Of a DNA stretch of 64,000 nt, positions 17,950 to 27,275 are shown in pieces; position 1 is the stretch's first letter; every line of letters starts with the position of its first letter. The stretch comes from CAZJKE01 sp964546585 (GTDB lineage Bacteria; Planctomycetota; Phycisphaerae; Phycisphaerales; SM1A02). The stretch spans positions 22,198 through 86,197 of the forward strand of contig CAZJKE010000004.1 of the NCBI GenBank assembly GCA_964546585.1, written 5' to 3'. Both the position numbers and the translations under genes were made by a program. A model generated the notes under the pieces. The model had not been told where the DNA came from. It made no database searches and was given only the letters and a program-made list of their open reading frames with translations.

Positions 17950-20745
17950 TCAGGCTATTGCTTCAAGCGGATGTCGCAAGGAGCGGCCGATGGCCCGTTT
18001 GGCCTGCTCGTCGCACGAGAAGCCGGTGGCGAGCGTGTCATCATCCACATCGTGAGCACCCCAGGTGCTTCGCCAGATGTCCAACGACTGCCAAGCGTGC
18101 TCCCGTTCATGTCCGAACATGCCACCCATGCCGCAGCATGCCGTGTCGACAATCGACAGGTCGCCACCGGCCTGTTCGAAGACGGCCGGCCATGCGTCGA
18201 GTGCCTGCGGTGCTATCGTCCGTTCGATGCAGTGGGGCATGAGGCGAAGGCCGCGTGGTGCAGTACACGCCTGCAACCGATGACCCTGCGCATGCAGCCA
18301 CTCCTGCGGCAGGAGTACTTCGATGGCCGCAGCATCTGCATGTACGTTCCTATACTCGTCTCGCCATAGCAGCGTGGTTGCCGGGTCGATTCCAACCAGC
18401 GGGATGCCGACATCAACAAGTGGCCGAAGCGACTCGATGTTCGCGGAAACCACGCTCGCAAACGCCTTTGTGTAGCCGCGTACATGCAGCGGCTTGCCGC
18501 TCTCCATGACTGGCAGCACCGCAGTGGTCATGCCGATCTTTTCGACCACCCGTCGCATCGCGGCGATGACCTGCGGGCGATAGTGCCCGGTGAACGGGTC
18601 AGGAACAATGGCAACATCAGGCCGTGCCTGCAGAACATCATCGATCGATTGCTGGTTGCTTGTTGAAGACACGGGAACCGGCAGATCCACAAGGCCCAGG
18701 AGCGGCGCGAACAGAGATGCTCCGGGCGGCGGGTACTCCATGTAGCGAGTCGCAAGATCCCGCAGCGGACGCAAGTATTGCCCGTAGTACCAATCATAGA
18801 ATTCGGAGCGGAACCGCGCGATGTCCACCTCCAACGGGCATGCAGTGGCGCAGGCGCGGCATCCAAGACACCCATCGAGCGCTTCCCGTACTTGATGAGC
18901 GAAGTCATCGCCCCGCACAAGCGTGTTCCAGAGCCGCCGTAGAAGTGGGGCGGGTTGCTGTGCAAGCGATCCAACATCCTGCATCCAATGCCGAAGCAGT
19001 TCGGCGCGGCCGCGTGGGCTGTGTATCGGATCGTTTCCTTCGCGGAATGTCGGGCACATGGCCGCGTCGCGATCGGCGCTTCGGCACTGGCTGTTGCCAT
19101 CGCAGGCAATCACCGGGCGCATCAAAGCGGCGAGTTCTCTATCTATTCCAGCGTCCCGCTCACCGCGCATGGAGGTCGTGAGTGGTGTCATCGCGATATC
19201 GGGCGATGGCGGCGCCACCTTACCTGGGTTCATCTGATTTCCTGGGTCGAAGGCGGCCTTTACTGCGCACATCTGCGCCCAGATTTCCTCGCCGAAGATC
19301 GCCGGTCCGTAGCCGCTGCGGAATCCCTTTCCGTGTTCACCCCAGAGAATGCCGCCATGTCTTTTTACGAGATCGGCAACGGCATCCGCCACTACCTGCA
19401 CAAGTGCCCGGTCGCTCTCTTCCTGCAGGTCCAGCCGCGGCCGCACATGGATGACGCCCGCATCGACATGGCCGAACATGCCGCAACGGAGCCCGTGCTT
19501 GTCGAGCAGCTCGCGGAAGTGAGCGATGAACTCCGGCAAGTTCTCAGGTGGTACGCCACAATCTTCGACAAACGGGACGGGCCGCCGATCGCCGGGGGCG
19601 GCTGAGAGGAGGCCGACCGCGCGGCGGCGAAAGTGCCACGCTAGTTCGCACTCCTTGTCCGAGGCGCATTGATGTATGCCAAGCAGGCCAGGTGCGGTTC
19701 GAGGCATGCCACACCCGTCGTTGTCCAACTCAACAACAAGTAGGGCGGAAACGGCATCGTCAAGCAGCGGGGCGATGTCGTGCCAGCCGGCGTCACTGCG
19801 GGCTACCTCGAGCACCAGTTCGTCGACAACTTCTACTGCACGCGGTCGCAGCGGCGCAAGGCTCTTGCCAAATGCGAGCGCAGCGTCGATCGAGTCAAAG
19901 CAGCAGAGCAGCAGGGGTCCCGGTTCGGGGATGTCAACGCATTGCAGCGTTGCCTGTGTGACGATGCCGAGCGTACCTTCGCCGCCGCAGATAATGCGGT
20001 TGAGATCCAGGGAATGACCGTCCCACGCCATCGGGAGGTTGTAGCCGGTAAGAAACCGCTGCAGTTTCGGCCAGTTCTGCTCGAAGTGCGGGGATGCGGC
20101 TTCCACGGCGCCACGGACGGCCTTCGAGAGGTGATCGTCCGGGATCGGTTCTTGCGTGCTGCGGGTCGTGATTGTCTCGCCGCCGGGCAGGACGGTGACG
20201 AGTTCGATGACGGCGTCGCTCGTCTTGCCGTAACGCAGCGACCCCATGCCTGCTGAGTCGTTGGCGATCATGCCACCGATGGTGGCGCGGTCCGCTGTTG
20301 AGACGGTGGGGCCGAACATGAGTCCGTGTGGCTGCAGCGCCTCATTCAGCGATGACAGGATGACGCCGCCCTGTACGACAACGGTCTTCTCATGGGCGTT
20401 GATTTGTTCGATTCGGCGCATGTGCCGCGCCAGATCGACGACGACGGACTCGCTCAGTGATTGCCCTGCGGTGCTTGTGCCACCGCCGCGTGGTGCGATG
20501 GAGACATGGCGGTGTTCATCGCGGCCAAGAACAGCGAGAATCTGCTCAACATCATCATGCGTCTTTGGGCACAGGACGGCTTGGGGGATCTTCTGCCAGA
20601 TGGAGTTGTCGGTGCTGCGTACAACCCGCTGAGCTTCGCTGGTTTCAATGTCTCCACGAAACTCGCTCGCTTCCACATCGCGCAGAAATCCAGCGACCGA
20701 TTCCCCGCATCCGCCATCTGCGCAATGTCCTCTCGTCTGGCTCAC
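17950..20745 (-). CDS. FAD/Fe-S dehydrogenase of the YdiJ (D-2-hydroxyglutarate dehydrogenase) family
   Basis: A 931-aa flavin enzyme that oxidises a D-2-hydroxyacid, probably D-2-hydroxyglutarate or D-lactate. The N-terminal FAD_binding_4 domain shows APRGGGTSTAGQSL and IGGMIANDSAGMGSLRYGKTSD. A FAD-oxidase C domain follows. An iron-sulfur segment has CLGCRACATACPLEVD, with a weaker cluster near SQCRSADRDAAMC, and a CCG domain has CCGMGGMFGHEREH. The GTG at 20745 is chosen because it lies 11 bp after the upstream stop and puts 18 residues before FLRDVEASEFRGD, matching the E. coli YdiJ N terminus from memory. A start at 20829 would overlap the neighbour by 73 bp. Confidence 0.88.
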   Translation of the reverse strand: MSQTRGHCADGGCGESVAGFLRDVEASEFRGDIETSEAQRVVRSTDNSIWQKIPQAVLCPKTHDDVEQILAVLGRDEHRHVSIAPRGGGTSTAGQSLSESVVVDLARHMRRIEQINAHEKTVVVQGGVILSSLNEALQPHGLMFGPTVSTADRATIGGMIANDSAGMGSLRYGKTSDAVIELVTVLPGGETITTRSTQEPIPDDHLSKAVRGAVEAASPHFEQNWPKLQRFLTGYNLPMAWDGHSLDLNRIICGGEGTLGIVTQATLQCVDIPEPGPLLLCCFDSIDAALAFGKSLAPLRPRAVEVVDELVLEVARSDAGWHDIAPLLDDAVSALLVVELDNDGCGMPRTAPGLLGIHQCASDKECELAWHFRRRAVGLLSAAPGDRRPVPFVEDCGVPPENLPEFIAHFRELLDKHGLRCGMFGHVDAGVIHVRPRLDLQEESDRALVQVVADAVADLVKRHGGILWGEHGKGFRSGYGPAIFGEEIWAQMCAVKAAFDPGNQMNPGKVAPPSPDIAMTPLTTSMRGERDAGIDRELAALMRPVIACDGNSQCRSADRDAAMCPTFREGNDPIHSPRGRAELLRHWMQDVGSLAQQPAPLLRRLWNTLVRGDDFAHQVREALDGCLGCRACATACPLEVDIARFRSEFYDWYYGQYLRPLRDLATRYMEYPPPGASLFAPLLGLVDLPVPVSSTSNQQSIDDVLQARPDVAIVPDPFTGHYRPQVIAAMRRVVEKIGMTTAVLPVMESGKPLHVRGYTKAFASVVSANIESLRPLVDVGIPLVGIDPATTLLWRDEYRNVHADAAAIEVLLPQEWLHAQGHRLQACTAPRGLRLMPHCIERTIAPQALDAWPAVFEQAGGDLSIVDTACCGMGGMFGHEREHAWQSLDIWRSTWGAHDVDDDTLATGFSCDEQAKRAIGRSLRHPLEAIA

Positions 20746-20756
20746 CGGGTCGCATG

Positions 20757-22421
20757 CTACTGGGGCGGCGAGATGCGGTGTCGACCAGCGGGGAGGCTTT
20801 CGATTGATCGCGTACGCCCGTCGGGCCACATGATGCGGATACTGTCGATTGACGTGGCATCACCGAGCCCGACATGAATCGTCGGCGGCTGCGCAGTGAA
20901 ATAGCCGCGGGTGATGCGGACATCGCGCCGCCAGCGTTTTTCGCCAAGTGTGTACTCCACCACTGCACCAATGGCCGCCGCTCCCGCGTCATCCAGGATG
21001 TCAATATCCACCGCATGGCCGCGGGATGCGATGTTGTGCAGCAGGTTGGCGGTTCCGTCGCGATTCGCGATCACCAGGTCGAGCCCGCCGTCGCCGTCGA
21101 TGTCTCCAACGGCAGCGCCGCGTGCAGTAGCGATGATCGGCTCAGCGACGCCACCGCGAGGTAGCGCTTCGCGGAAGATCAGGCCTTCCCCAATGAACAG
21201 GAGGTTCTCCTCCTCGTAGTCACCGGTAGGCATTGGCCGCTCGTGTCGGAGCACGCGGCCATTGGCCATGAACAGATCCATCGTTCCGTCGTTGTTGAAG
21301 TCTTCATGAACGAGGCCAAATCTCGTAAACGGTGCCGATGTTTCGGCAAGTCCGGTTGACTCGGTTGCGTCGGTGAAGTACCCATCGCCGTCATTCTCGA
21401 AGAACGAATCAGACTGGTACATCATGTTCACGATCAGGATGTCCAGATCGCCGTCGTGATCGTGGTCGAACATCTCGGTGCCCATTCCCGCCTTGGAACG
21501 ACCGCCGCGGTCGAGGGCGGCGCCCCGCACCACGGACTCTTCGCGGAAAGTACCGTCGCCCCGGTTGATCCAAAGCAGGTGTGGCGTCATGTCGCATGCG
21601 ACGAACACATCGTCAAGACCATCGGCGTTGACATCGCCAATGGCGAGCCCGAGCCCGTTGCCGGTGGCTGCGTGGATCCCAGCGTCGCGCGTGACATCGG
21701 TGAAGGTGCCATCGCCGTTGTTTCGAAAGAGCAGATCGGGGAGCGCTGCTTCGTACGCCGTTGGCGCGCAGTAATCGCGTCGGCCAAGAAGCAGGCCGCA
21801 GTCGGTCTCCTTGTCGGGACTCCAGACCAGGTACTGCACGACAAAGAGATCAAGGTCACCGTCGTTGTCGTAATCGAAGAACGAGGACGATGTCGACCAG
21901 TTGTCGTTGCCCACGCCGGAGATGTCGGTCACATCTGTGAAGTGGCCATCGCCGTCGTTGCGGAGCAGGGCATCAGCGCCGAAGTTCGTGATGTGCAGAT
22001 CGAGATCGCCATCGCCATCGTAGTCTCCGCCGGTGACGCCCATACCGTAGCCGCGGTCATCTGCGCCAGAATCGGGTGTTGCGTTCCGGAAGGTGCCGTT
22101 GTCGTTGATGAAGAGCTGGTTGGCGTTGCGGGTGCTGCCAGCGTCGAACATGGAGCCGCCTTGAACGAAGTAGAGATCGAGGTCGGTGTCGCCGTCGAGA
22201 TCGAGCATCGCGAGCCCGCCGCCGATGATTTCGGGCATGTGGAAACGACCTTCCGCGCCGGAATTGAGTACGAAGTCCAGGCCTCGATCATCCGCCTGAT
22301 CGACAAACCACGGGCCGGTGTTGACGGGACCGACGGCAACCGGTGTCTCCTGACCGCTGTCGCAGCTGATCAGCGTAGAGAGACACAGTGTCATGAGGAT
22401 TGTTGCGGGGGTGACTCTCAT
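20757..22421 (-). CDS. FG-GAP/VCBS-repeat lipoprotein with ASPIC/UnbV C-terminal domain
   Basis: An exported 554-aa protein of the CRTAC1-like family common in planctomycetes. The lipoprotein signal is MRVTPATILMTLCLSTLISC, with a lipobox ending at Cys20. It is followed by about seven FG-GAP/VCBS repeats of the DLDGDTDLDLYFVQGG, DYDGDGDLDLHITNFG and DYDNDGDLDLFVVQYL type, expected to make a calcium-binding seven-bladed propeller. The UnbV domain at the end has GLGDATSIDSIRIMWPDG. ATG 22421 is chosen because the longer frame to 22580 runs into the assembly gap and repeat DNA. It lies 11 bp upstream of the YdiJ-type gene and may share its transcript. The function is unknown, probably surface binding. 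Confidence 0.87.
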   Translation of the reverse strand: MRVTPATILMTLCLSTLISCDSGQETPVAVGPVNTGPWFVDQADDRGLDFVLNSGAEGRFHMPEIIGGGLAMLDLDGDTDLDLYFVQGGSMFDAGSTRNANQLFINDNGTFRNATPDSGADDRGYGMGVTGGDYDGDGDLDLHITNFGADALLRNDGDGHFTDVTDISGVGNDNWSTSSSFFDYDNDGDLDLFVVQYLVWSPDKETDCGLLLGRRDYCAPTAYEAALPDLLFRNNGDGTFTDVTRDAGIHAATGNGLGLAIGDVNADGLDDVFVACDMTPHLLWINRGDGTFREESVVRGAALDRGGRSKAGMGTEMFDHDHDGDLDILIVNMMYQSDSFFENDGDGYFTDATESTGLAETSAPFTRFGLVHEDFNNDGTMDLFMANGRVLRHERPMPTGDYEEENLLFIGEGLIFREALPRGGVAEPIIATARGAAVGDIDGDGGLDLVIANRDGTANLLHNIASRGHAVDIDILDDAGAAAIGAVVEYTLGEKRWRRDVRITRGYFTAQPPTIHVGLGDATSIDSIRIMWPDGRTRSIESLPAGRHRISPPQ

Positions 22422-22451
22422 CAGGGAAGGTCCATGGTAGGGACCAAATGC

Positions 22452-22509
22452 GGACACCCACCAATCGGCGTGTTCCTGAGCCTCCTCCTGAGTCTGGACA
22501 CCCACCAAT
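22452..22509. repeat. 14-bp direct repeats upstream of the UnbV gene
   Basis: GGACACCCACCAAT occurs at 22452-22465 and again at 22496-22509, 44 bp apart, in the intergenic stretch between the UnbV gene and the assembly gap. No function is evident. Confidence 0.5.
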
Positions 22510-22529
22510 TGCCTTTTGGCAGCAGTCAA

Positions 22530-22739
22530 ACTGCGATTTCGTCGGGCTGCGCCCTCATTGGTCGCCTGCTCTATTGGCAAGGCCNNNNNNNNNNNNNNNN
22601 NNNNNNNNNNNNNNNNNNNNNNNNNNNNNNNNNNNNNNNNNNNNNNNNNNNNNNNNNNNNNNNNNNNNNNNNNNNNNNNNNNNNACTGCGATTTCGTCGG
22701 GCTGCGCCCTCATTGGTCGCCTGCTCTATTGGCAAGGCC
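22530..22739. other. Assembly gap flanked by an exact 55-bp duplication
   Basis: A run of 100 N (22585-22684) is bordered by identical 55-bp sequences: 22530-22584 on the left and 22685-22739 on the right. The equal length at both gaps in this window points to a k=55 assembly-graph overlap that the scaffolder did not merge. The true sequence probably has one copy and no N. Open frames read through this stretch are not real. Confidence 0.9.
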
Positions 22740-22761
22740 GCCCAGAGGGCGGCCTTGCCAA
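22729..22761 (-). terminator. 15-bp hairpin directly after tRNA-Pro
   Basis: Arms 22729-22743 and 22747-22761 are perfectly complementary around an AGA loop. The hairpin begins at the base after the tRNA discriminator on the minus strand, so it is placed to end or trim the tRNA transcript. No T-run follows. It sits within the repeat-like sequence where the assembly broke. Confidence 0.5.
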
Positions 22762-22835
22762 TCGGGGTGACAGGATTTGAACCTGCGGCCTCCTGCTCCC
22801 AAAGCAGGCGCTCTGCCAAGCTGAGCTACACCCCG
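22762..22835 (-). tRNA. tRNA-Pro (anticodon UGG)
   Basis: The minus strand folds as a 74-nt cloverleaf: acceptor CGGGGTG/CACCCCG, D arm with GCTC...GAGC, anticodon stem CCTGC/GCAGG around loop TTTGGGA (anticodon TGG), a T arm GCAGG-TTCAAAT-CCTGT and discriminator A. The CCA end is not encoded. It reads proline CCA, and probably other CCN codons by wobble. Confidence 0.95.
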
Positions 22836-22893
22836 CTCAGCCAATCATTCTATCCATAAGGACACAATCCCTCTTCCGCCAACTGGCCGCCTG

Positions 22894-23271
22894 TTAGTCC
22901 CAGCGAAAGACACCCTTCTTCCACGCATACACATACGCCACGATGCTCGTGCCGATGAAGAAGAGGATGCGACCGAGAAACAGCGTTGCCTCGGCTCCTC
23001 CCGGCTCCAACTGCGTGAAGTCGACCGCCCATGGATAGAGAAAAATAATCTCAATGTCGAACACCAGAAAGGTGACCGCCAGAATGAAGAACCGGATGTT
23101 GAATCGGCGGTGCGCGGTGCCAATTGGGTCCATGCCCGATTCATAGATCGTGTCCTTCACGGGGCCCTTGCGGCGAGGCCCAAGCAGGCCGGATCCAACA
23201 AGGTTGACCACCGCAAAAATGACCGCCATCACGATGATGAGGAGGACAGGAATGTATGCATTGAGTTCCAT
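22894..23271 (-). CDS. nuoA: NADH-quinone oxidoreductase subunit A
   Basis: A membrane subunit of respiratory complex I (NDH-1), 125 aa with three transmembrane helices: YIPVLLIIVMAVIFAVVNLV near the start, FFILAVTFLVFDIEIIFLYP in the middle (with the conserved FDIE acidic signature), and FLGRILFFIGTSIVAYVYAW near the end. The loop YESGMDPIGTAHRRFNIRF is the family hallmark and helps bind quinone. No other nuo gene lies beside it: upstream is ribonucleotide reductase and downstream the tRNA. So nuoA is separated from the rest of complex I at this locus. Confidence 0.93.
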   Translation of the reverse strand: MELNAYIPVLLIIVMAVIFAVVNLVGSGLLGPRRKGPVKDTIYESGMDPIGTAHRRFNIRFFILAVTFLVFDIEIIFLYPWAVDFTQLEPGGAEATLFLGRILFFIGTSIVAYVYAWKKGVFRWD

Positions 23272-23324
23272 GCGGGGCGAAGGATATCACGACTTGTCCA
23301 GCAGCACACCAGCCACCTGCCGGC

Positions 23325-23366
23325 AACAAAAGACCCCCCGAAGCGGGGTGGGGCCGCTTCGGGGGG
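23325..23366 (-). terminator. Intrinsic terminator after the small gene / nrdJ
   Basis: A 13-bp stem (23334-23346 with 23354-23366), loop of 7, followed on the minus strand by TCTTTTGTT. This is a classical rho-independent terminator, placed just after the 59-aa gene and before nuoA. Confidence 0.8.
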
Positions 23367-23389
23367 GAGGGAAGAGAAGAAGTCGCTGC

Positions 23390-23569
23390 TCAGCCGCGGA
23401 ACGGTGAGCGGACTTCCCAGGTGCCTCGGTCATCCATGAGCCGGAGGCGAAAAAGCAGATCGATGAAGGCATCGTGGAACATGGCGCCGGGCTGGCCGGC
23501 ATGCCGAAGCAGTCGATCCATCGATCGCTCCGACTGGCAAGCGGCTCCATCCTCTTGCGACCAGGACAT
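23390..23569 (-). CDS. Small hypothetical protein between nrdJ and its terminator
   Basis: A 59-aa frame, MSWSQEDGAACQSERSMDRL at the start and LMDDRGTWEVRSPFRG at the end, not recognised. The middle AMFHDAFIDLLFRLRLMDD reads like an amphipathic helix, and codon composition looks protein-like. The other two frames over the same bases look unnatural. An internal ATG at 23521 (MDRLLRHAGQ, 43 aa) has a GGAG ribosome site 7 bases upstream and may be the real start. It lies 78 bp after nrdJ and ends 24 bp before a strong terminator, so it is probably the last gene of the nrdJ transcript. Confidence 0.45.
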   Translation of the reverse strand: MSWSQEDGAACQSERSMDRLLRHAGQPGAMFHDAFIDLLFRLRLMDDRGTWEVRSPFRG

Positions 23570-23647
23570 GCTCGATCATCCGTGACCGCGCTCCATCAAT
23601 CTCCAATCCCCGCGAGCGGGGAATTAGGCTAGGTTGAATCTGTCGCG

Positions 23648-26600
23648 TCAACTGCATCCCAGCGACGCTCCACAGTTGTGACACCGGTAACAGGTGCCGT
23701 TTCGAACGGTGATCTGCCCGCAATCAGGGCAAGGCGGCGCATCGCTCTGGAGCGTGGCGGTCGATTGGCTCAGCGATGTCCGCACCGCAATCGCTTCGGC
23801 GGACATATCGCCGTCCGTGACGCGAATCGCTTGCACGACAACATGTTCCTCCACTGGCTCCGTTTGCCCATCGGTCTTCACCGTGGTATCGATTCCTCGA
23901 TCCGATGTGATCGAGGAAGGGGGGCGAACGCCATCCGAAGCGGTCGCTGTTCCATCGCCTGTCCATCGCGTGTCCTCCTTGACTGCGACCGGCGCCGCTG
24001 GGCGAGCCGGGGCGTTGTCCTCCTTGTAGCCATCCACGAATTCCATCCCCATCCATCTGAAGATGTAGTCGACGAGACTCTTGGCAAACGGGATGTCTTT
24101 GTTCGTTGTGATTCCCTGCGGTTCGAATCGCTGGTGGGCGAATTTGTTGACGAGGCTGGTGATCGGTACGCCATACTGAAGCGCCACGCTGATCGCCGTT
24201 CCAAGACTGTCCATGAGGCCGCCGATCGTCGAGCCTTCCTTGGACATCGTGATGAACAACTCGCCCGGCGAGCCATCCTGATACATGCCGACCGTCAGGT
24301 AGCCTTCGTGACCAGCGACATTGAAGTGGTGCGTCTTGCTGTCCCGCGTATCGGGCAGGCGCTTCCGCATTGGTCGTTCGATGATTCGTTCAACCACCTT
24401 TTCCACAACCTGCATCGGCACGCCCTGGTCATTGACCATGCCCGCAGCGAGTACGACTTCGCCTGCAACTTCGTCGCGCGCCGCGGCGAGTTCCACATCA
24501 TCTTCATCGTCATCCAATACTGCATCGGTCGTGCTGTTGAGCGGTTGGCTCAACTTGCAGCCATCGCGGTACAAGGCGTTGGCCTTCAGTCCCAGTTTCC
24601 AACTGAGCCGATAGGCGTCGGCGATCTCTTCGATCGTCGCTTCGCTCGGAAGGTTGATCGTCTTCGAAATCGCACCGGTGACAAACGGCTGACTGGCCGC
24701 CATCATCCGAATGTGGCCGGAAGCGGTGATGAATCGTGTGCCCGTCTTGCCACAGCGGTTGGCACAATCGAACACCGCATAGTGCGCCTCTTCCAATCCC
24801 GGCGAACCCTCAATGGTCTGGGTGCCACAGATGGCACAGTTGAGTTCATCGATCTGGGCCGCGTTCAAACCGAGCAGCCGAAGTCCGTTGAACGAAGAAT
24901 CTGCCGCGGCTTCTTCCCGCGTCAAACCCGCCTCCTCAAGAACCTGCTCCGGCAGCGACCATGCGGTGAAACCAAACTGAAGATCGAAGAAGGTCGGGAG
25001 CGATTCCTCTAATGCGGCGAGGTCCTCCGCCGTGTATCCCCGCCCAGCCAGATATTCTCGGAAAGTGATGACCTCATCGCCGTCATCCAACATCGTGGGC
25101 GGCAGCGGCGTGTCGAGTGAAAGCGTGCCTATGACCCAAGTGAGGAGGCGATTGATCGTGTCGTTGTCGTAACCGAGTGCTGCGAGCGCAGGGCGGACCG
25201 ACTGGTTTACGATCTTGAAGTACCCGCCCCCGGCGAGTTTCTTGAACTTGGTCAGCGCAAAGTCCGGCTCGACGCCAGTCGTGTCGCAATCCATGAGCAG
25301 GCCAATCGTGCCGGTGGGCGCGATGACGGACACCTGTGCATTGCGGAAACCATTCGTCTGCCCCATCTCCATCGCTTCGTCCCATGCCTGCACTGCCCGA
25401 CCGAGCATGTCGCCCGCGTTGTCGATGTTGAGATTGCCGGAGAGAAACAGATCGTGGTTGATGGGCACCGGTGCAACGTCAAGTTGTTCGTACTCGCCAC
25501 TGTCTCTGGCAACACCGTGCGCCGCTCGACGGTGGTTGCGGATGACGCGCAGCATGTGCGTTGCGTTCTCTGGATAGCGATCGAATGCGCCGAGTTCTTC
25601 TGCCATCTCGGCGCTGACTGCATAGGAACGACCGGTCAAAATCGCCGTGATGACACCACAGATGGCGCGGCCTTCCTCGCTGTCGTAAGGAATGCCAGCC
25701 TGCATGAGAAGGGCACCCAAGTTGGCGAAACCGAGCCCGAGTGTCCGGTACTGCCAACTTTGTCTTGCAATTGCCTCTGAGGGAAATGCCGCCATGAGCA
25801 CCGAAATTTCCAGAACGATCGTCCAGAGCCGAACTGCGTGCTCGAAACTGTCCAGATCGAATCGCCGCGTTCGCGAGTCATAGAATTGAAGCAGATTCAG
25901 CGAAGCAAGGTTGCACGCCGTGTCGTCCAGGAACATGTACTCGCTGCAGGGGTTGGACGCCGTGATGCATCCGTCAGCCGGGCAGGTGTGCCAATCGTTG
26001 ATAGTGGTGTCGAACTGCACACCGGGGTCGGCACATTGCCATGCAGCCTCGCAGATGCGATCCCACAGATGTGTCGCATCGATTGTGCGTTCAACCTCGC
26101 CATCAGTTCTCCGGAGGAGGTCCCAGGGGCGATCTCGCTCCACCGCCTCCAGAAAACTCTGAGAAAGTCGAACGGAGTTGTTGGAATTCTGTCCGGCGAC
26201 GGTCTGGTACGCCTCGCCGTTGAAGTCGTAGTCCAGTGACAGACCAAGCGCATCGGCCTGTTGCCGCTGCTCGTCACTGAGGTGCTTCATGCCTTCGACC
26301 AGTGCCGCGACCTTCAATTCCTCGCGAACCTTCCAGTTCACGAATGCTTCTATGTCCGGGTGATCGGCGTCCAGGCAGACCATCTTCGCAGCCCGCCGCG
26401 TGGTGCCCCCGGACTTGATCGCCCCTGCTGCGCGGTCCCCGATTTTCAGGAAACTCATCAGCCCGCTGGACTTACCACCACCGGATAGTGGCTCGTCCAG
26501 GCCGCGGAGCGAAGAAAAGTTTGTGCCGGTTCCCGAGCCATACTTGAAGAGCCGAGCTTCTCGCGTCCAGAGATCCATGATGCCGCCATCGCCGACCAGA

Positions 26601-27184
26601 TCATCACCCACAGATTGAATGAAGCAAGCGTGCGGTTGCGGGTGGGAGTACGCATCCTTGGCGTGGCTCACTTCACCCGATGCTGCATCGGCGACAAAGT
26701 GGCCTTGCGCCGGTCCTGTTATTCCGTATGACCAGTTCAACCCTGTGTTGAACCACTGCGGGCTGTTGGGCGCGCCGGCTTGGTGCAGCATCATCCACAC
26801 CATCTCGTCATAGAACGCTTCGGCGTCCTCCGGCGTGTCGAAGTAGTCGTGCGACTCCCCCCAACTGCGCCAGCAACCGGCGAGTCTATGAATAACCTGC
26901 CGCGCCGATCGTTCCGGGCCGGTGACAACATGGCCGTCGTCATCGAGCAGCGTTTCGCCATTGTCGTCAACCTGCGGCACGCCTGCCTTGCGGAAGTACT
27001 TGCTGACCATGATGTCCGTGGCCAACTGACTCCACTGCGCCGGAACTTCCGCGTCGTTCATTTCGAAGACCACGGACCCGTCCGCGTTTGTGATTTTTGT
27101 TGAACGCTTTGTCCACTCGACGGTGGACCAAACATCGTTTCCTGTTTCAGATACTCGTTCGGAAAAGAGCCGGTTGATCTTCAT
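23648..27184 (-). CDS. nrdJ: Vitamin B12-dependent (class II) ribonucleotide reductase
   Basis: Reduces ribonucleotides to deoxyribonucleotides using adenosylcobalamin, without oxygen dependence. The 1178-aa product starts MKINRLFSERVSETGNDVW and contains GSGTGTNFSSLRG, NPCSEYMFLDDTACNLASLN in the catalytic barrel, an allosteric/insert region, and a C-terminal zinc ribbon with CPDCG and CYRCHNCGASLGCS, as in the long NrdJ subfamily. The longer frame to 27259 is unsupported. The upstream region holds two NrdR-like boxes, suggesting repression when dATP is high. No cobalamin riboswitch is recognised. It is the only ribonucleotide reductase in the window. Confidence 0.95.
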   Translation of the reverse strand: MKINRLFSERVSETGNDVWSTVEWTKRSTKITNADGSVVFEMNDAEVPAQWSQLATDIMVSKYFRKAGVPQVDDNGETLLDDDGHVVTGPERSARQVIHRLAGCWRSWGESHDYFDTPEDAEAFYDEMVWMMLHQAGAPNSPQWFNTGLNWSYGITGPAQGHFVADAASGEVSHAKDAYSHPQPHACFIQSVGDDLVGDGGIMDLWTREARLFKYGSGTGTNFSSLRGLDEPLSGGGKSSGLMSFLKIGDRAAGAIKSGGTTRRAAKMVCLDADHPDIEAFVNWKVREELKVAALVEGMKHLSDEQRQQADALGLSLDYDFNGEAYQTVAGQNSNNSVRLSQSFLEAVERDRPWDLLRRTDGEVERTIDATHLWDRICEAAWQCADPGVQFDTTINDWHTCPADGCITASNPCSEYMFLDDTACNLASLNLLQFYDSRTRRFDLDSFEHAVRLWTIVLEISVLMAAFPSEAIARQSWQYRTLGLGFANLGALLMQAGIPYDSEEGRAICGVITAILTGRSYAVSAEMAEELGAFDRYPENATHMLRVIRNHRRAAHGVARDSGEYEQLDVAPVPINHDLFLSGNLNIDNAGDMLGRAVQAWDEAMEMGQTNGFRNAQVSVIAPTGTIGLLMDCDTTGVEPDFALTKFKKLAGGGYFKIVNQSVRPALAALGYDNDTINRLLTWVIGTLSLDTPLPPTMLDDGDEVITFREYLAGRGYTAEDLAALEESLPTFFDLQFGFTAWSLPEQVLEEAGLTREEAAADSSFNGLRLLGLNAAQIDELNCAICGTQTIEGSPGLEEAHYAVFDCANRCGKTGTRFITASGHIRMMAASQPFVTGAISKTINLPSEATIEEIADAYRLSWKLGLKANALYRDGCKLSQPLNSTTDAVLDDDEDDVELAAARDEVAGEVVLAAGMVNDQGVPMQVVEKVVERIIERPMRKRLPDTRDSKTHHFNVAGHEGYLTVGMYQDGSPGELFITMSKEGSTIGGLMDSLGTAISVALQYGVPITSLVNKFAHQRFEPQGITTNKDIPFAKSLVDYIFRWMGMEFVDGYKEDNAPARPAAPVAVKEDTRWTGDGTATASDGVRPPSSITSDRGIDTTVKTDGQTEPVEEHVVVQAIRVTDGDMSAEAIAVRTSLSQSTATLQSDAPPCPDCGQITVRNGTCYRCHNCGASLGCS

Positions 27185-27275
27185 CGTTGCACTTTGCTTC
27201 CCTGCAGGCTGCGTCTTCGTTTCTGTCCACCAGTGGGGCCTTGCCAGTGCTGCCACCACCCAGGGGCCTATCGTA

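Noticed and set aside
22571..22819. A minus-strand peptide through tRNA-Pro and the gap
   Set aside because: It translates the tRNA and the N run; such tRNA-derived peptides are a known annotation error.
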